Source: Planctomycetota bacterium (GTDB lineage Bacteria; Planctomycetota; Phycisphaerae; UBA1845; UTPLA1). Taken from it: DNA of 64,000 nt. The stretch lies in the NCBI GenBank assembly GCA_016235815.1, contig JACRIM010000017.1:1-64000 (forward strand). Reading direction: 5' to 3'. Positions within the stretch are counted from its first letter, which is position 1. Every line of letters starts with the position of its first letter. The translations under genes and the position numbers were made by a program. The notes under the pieces were generated by a model. It was not told where the DNA came from. It was given only the letters and a program-made list of their open reading frames with translations, and searched no databases. Below are positions 63,711 to 64,000 of the stretch, one piece after another.

Positions 63711-64000
63711 GGCCGGTGAACCCGCCTCCGTTTGAGGTGCAACGAGCTTATTCTGTTGCTCATGACGGTTATCGCAGCGAACCATCCGCCTTTATGGTCA
63801 ATGGAGACGGATGGTTTGCTTTTTTCTGGACACCACCCCGGATTGAACTTGGTTTTTCCTTAACACACAGCCAAAGACCGAGAGTTAAAGAAAGACTTAG
63901 CGTCGACAACGGCCCCAGCGGTGCCTTTCCTATTTGTAATGCCCTCGTTGGGGGGCTACCGAAGGCCACGCCCACTGGCCGCGGGTGATTACTTCTTCTG
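63711..64000. other. Right-edge region without recognised gene
   Basis: About 290 bases. A 90-residue frame from GTG 63716 is open, but it has no family resemblance and I do not call it. No RNA gene or terminator was recognised. Confidence 0.4.

Noticed and set aside
63716-63988. 90-residue frame at the right edge
   Set aside because: GTG start without ribosome site, composition unlike neighbours, no recognised family.

Overview
The window looks like a piece of a Planctomycetota chromosome (Phycisphaerae-like is my best guess). The reasons are a high-GC sequence, an lpxD - lpxC/fabZ fusion - lpxA cluster, secreted proteins ending in dockerin-like or thrombospondin-type-3 calcium repeats, an ECF sigma factor of the TIGR02999 type paired with a Ser/Thr kinase, and a response regulator with an N-terminal excisionase-like helix-turn-helix. 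The taxonomic call is inference from gene content; no rRNA or tRNA gene was found.

Layout. 1-2.7 kb: a 5'-truncated LamG/calcium-repeat protein, a dense zone of short hairpin repeats, and a YgiT-like antitoxin whose DUF4258-type toxin partner carries an in-frame stop. 2.7-7.8 kb (minus strand): an outer-membrane/lipid A operon (ompH/skp, lpxD, lpxC-fabZ, lpxA, Gfo/Idh/MocA oxidoreductase). 7.9-11 kb: lipoprotein, CheY-like regulator, MFS transporter, Spy-like secreted protein. 11-20.6 kb: two divergent secreted proteins with Ca-binding repeats and a shared type of C-terminal anchor; one is a 2506-residue beta-helix protein made of two complete secreted proteins joined in one reading frame. 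20.7-26.5 kb: mnmG, then an HTH-receiver protein, an HDOD/histidine-kinase protein and a degenerate receiver. 26.5-32.2 kb: DUF1569-type protein, small membrane protein, MddA-like methanethiol methyltransferase, nitroreductase, Tat-exported ankyrin protein, large membrane protein. 32.3-40.8 kb: asnS, hicBA, a C45-type peptidase, vapBC, pheS, a di-haem peroxidase with dockerin, a MazF-like toxin with a candidate antitoxin, a DUF6941-like protein. 40.9-43.3 kb: arsenic operon arsR-arsM-acr3. 43.3-49.9 kb: a GT2 glycosyltransferase and a glutamate-family amino acid cluster (argR-argG-argH, proB-proA). 50-51.6 kb: an ATPase/TOPRIM-like pair resembling two-gene phage defence systems. 51.5-64 kb: a trpG/pabA amidotransferase, kinase plus sigma pair, propeller-dockerin protein, a trans-sulfuration PLP enzyme, aconitase, a CusRS-like two-component system and a divergent PepSY-like protein.

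Links between genes. The lipid A cluster is translationally coupled by overlapping genes and non-ATG starts. Several unlinked regulators (arsR, argR, the ATPase) have a -10 box ending exactly six bases before the start codon and no Shine-Dalgarno, so they are probably leaderless. A terminator-like hairpin before the PLP enzyme buries that gene's Shine-Dalgarno. Four toxin-antitoxin loci lie in 40 kb, one with a dead toxin. The PLP enzyme (a possible methanethiol source) and MddA (methanethiol to dimethyl sulfide) could form one sulfur route, although they are 29 kb apart.
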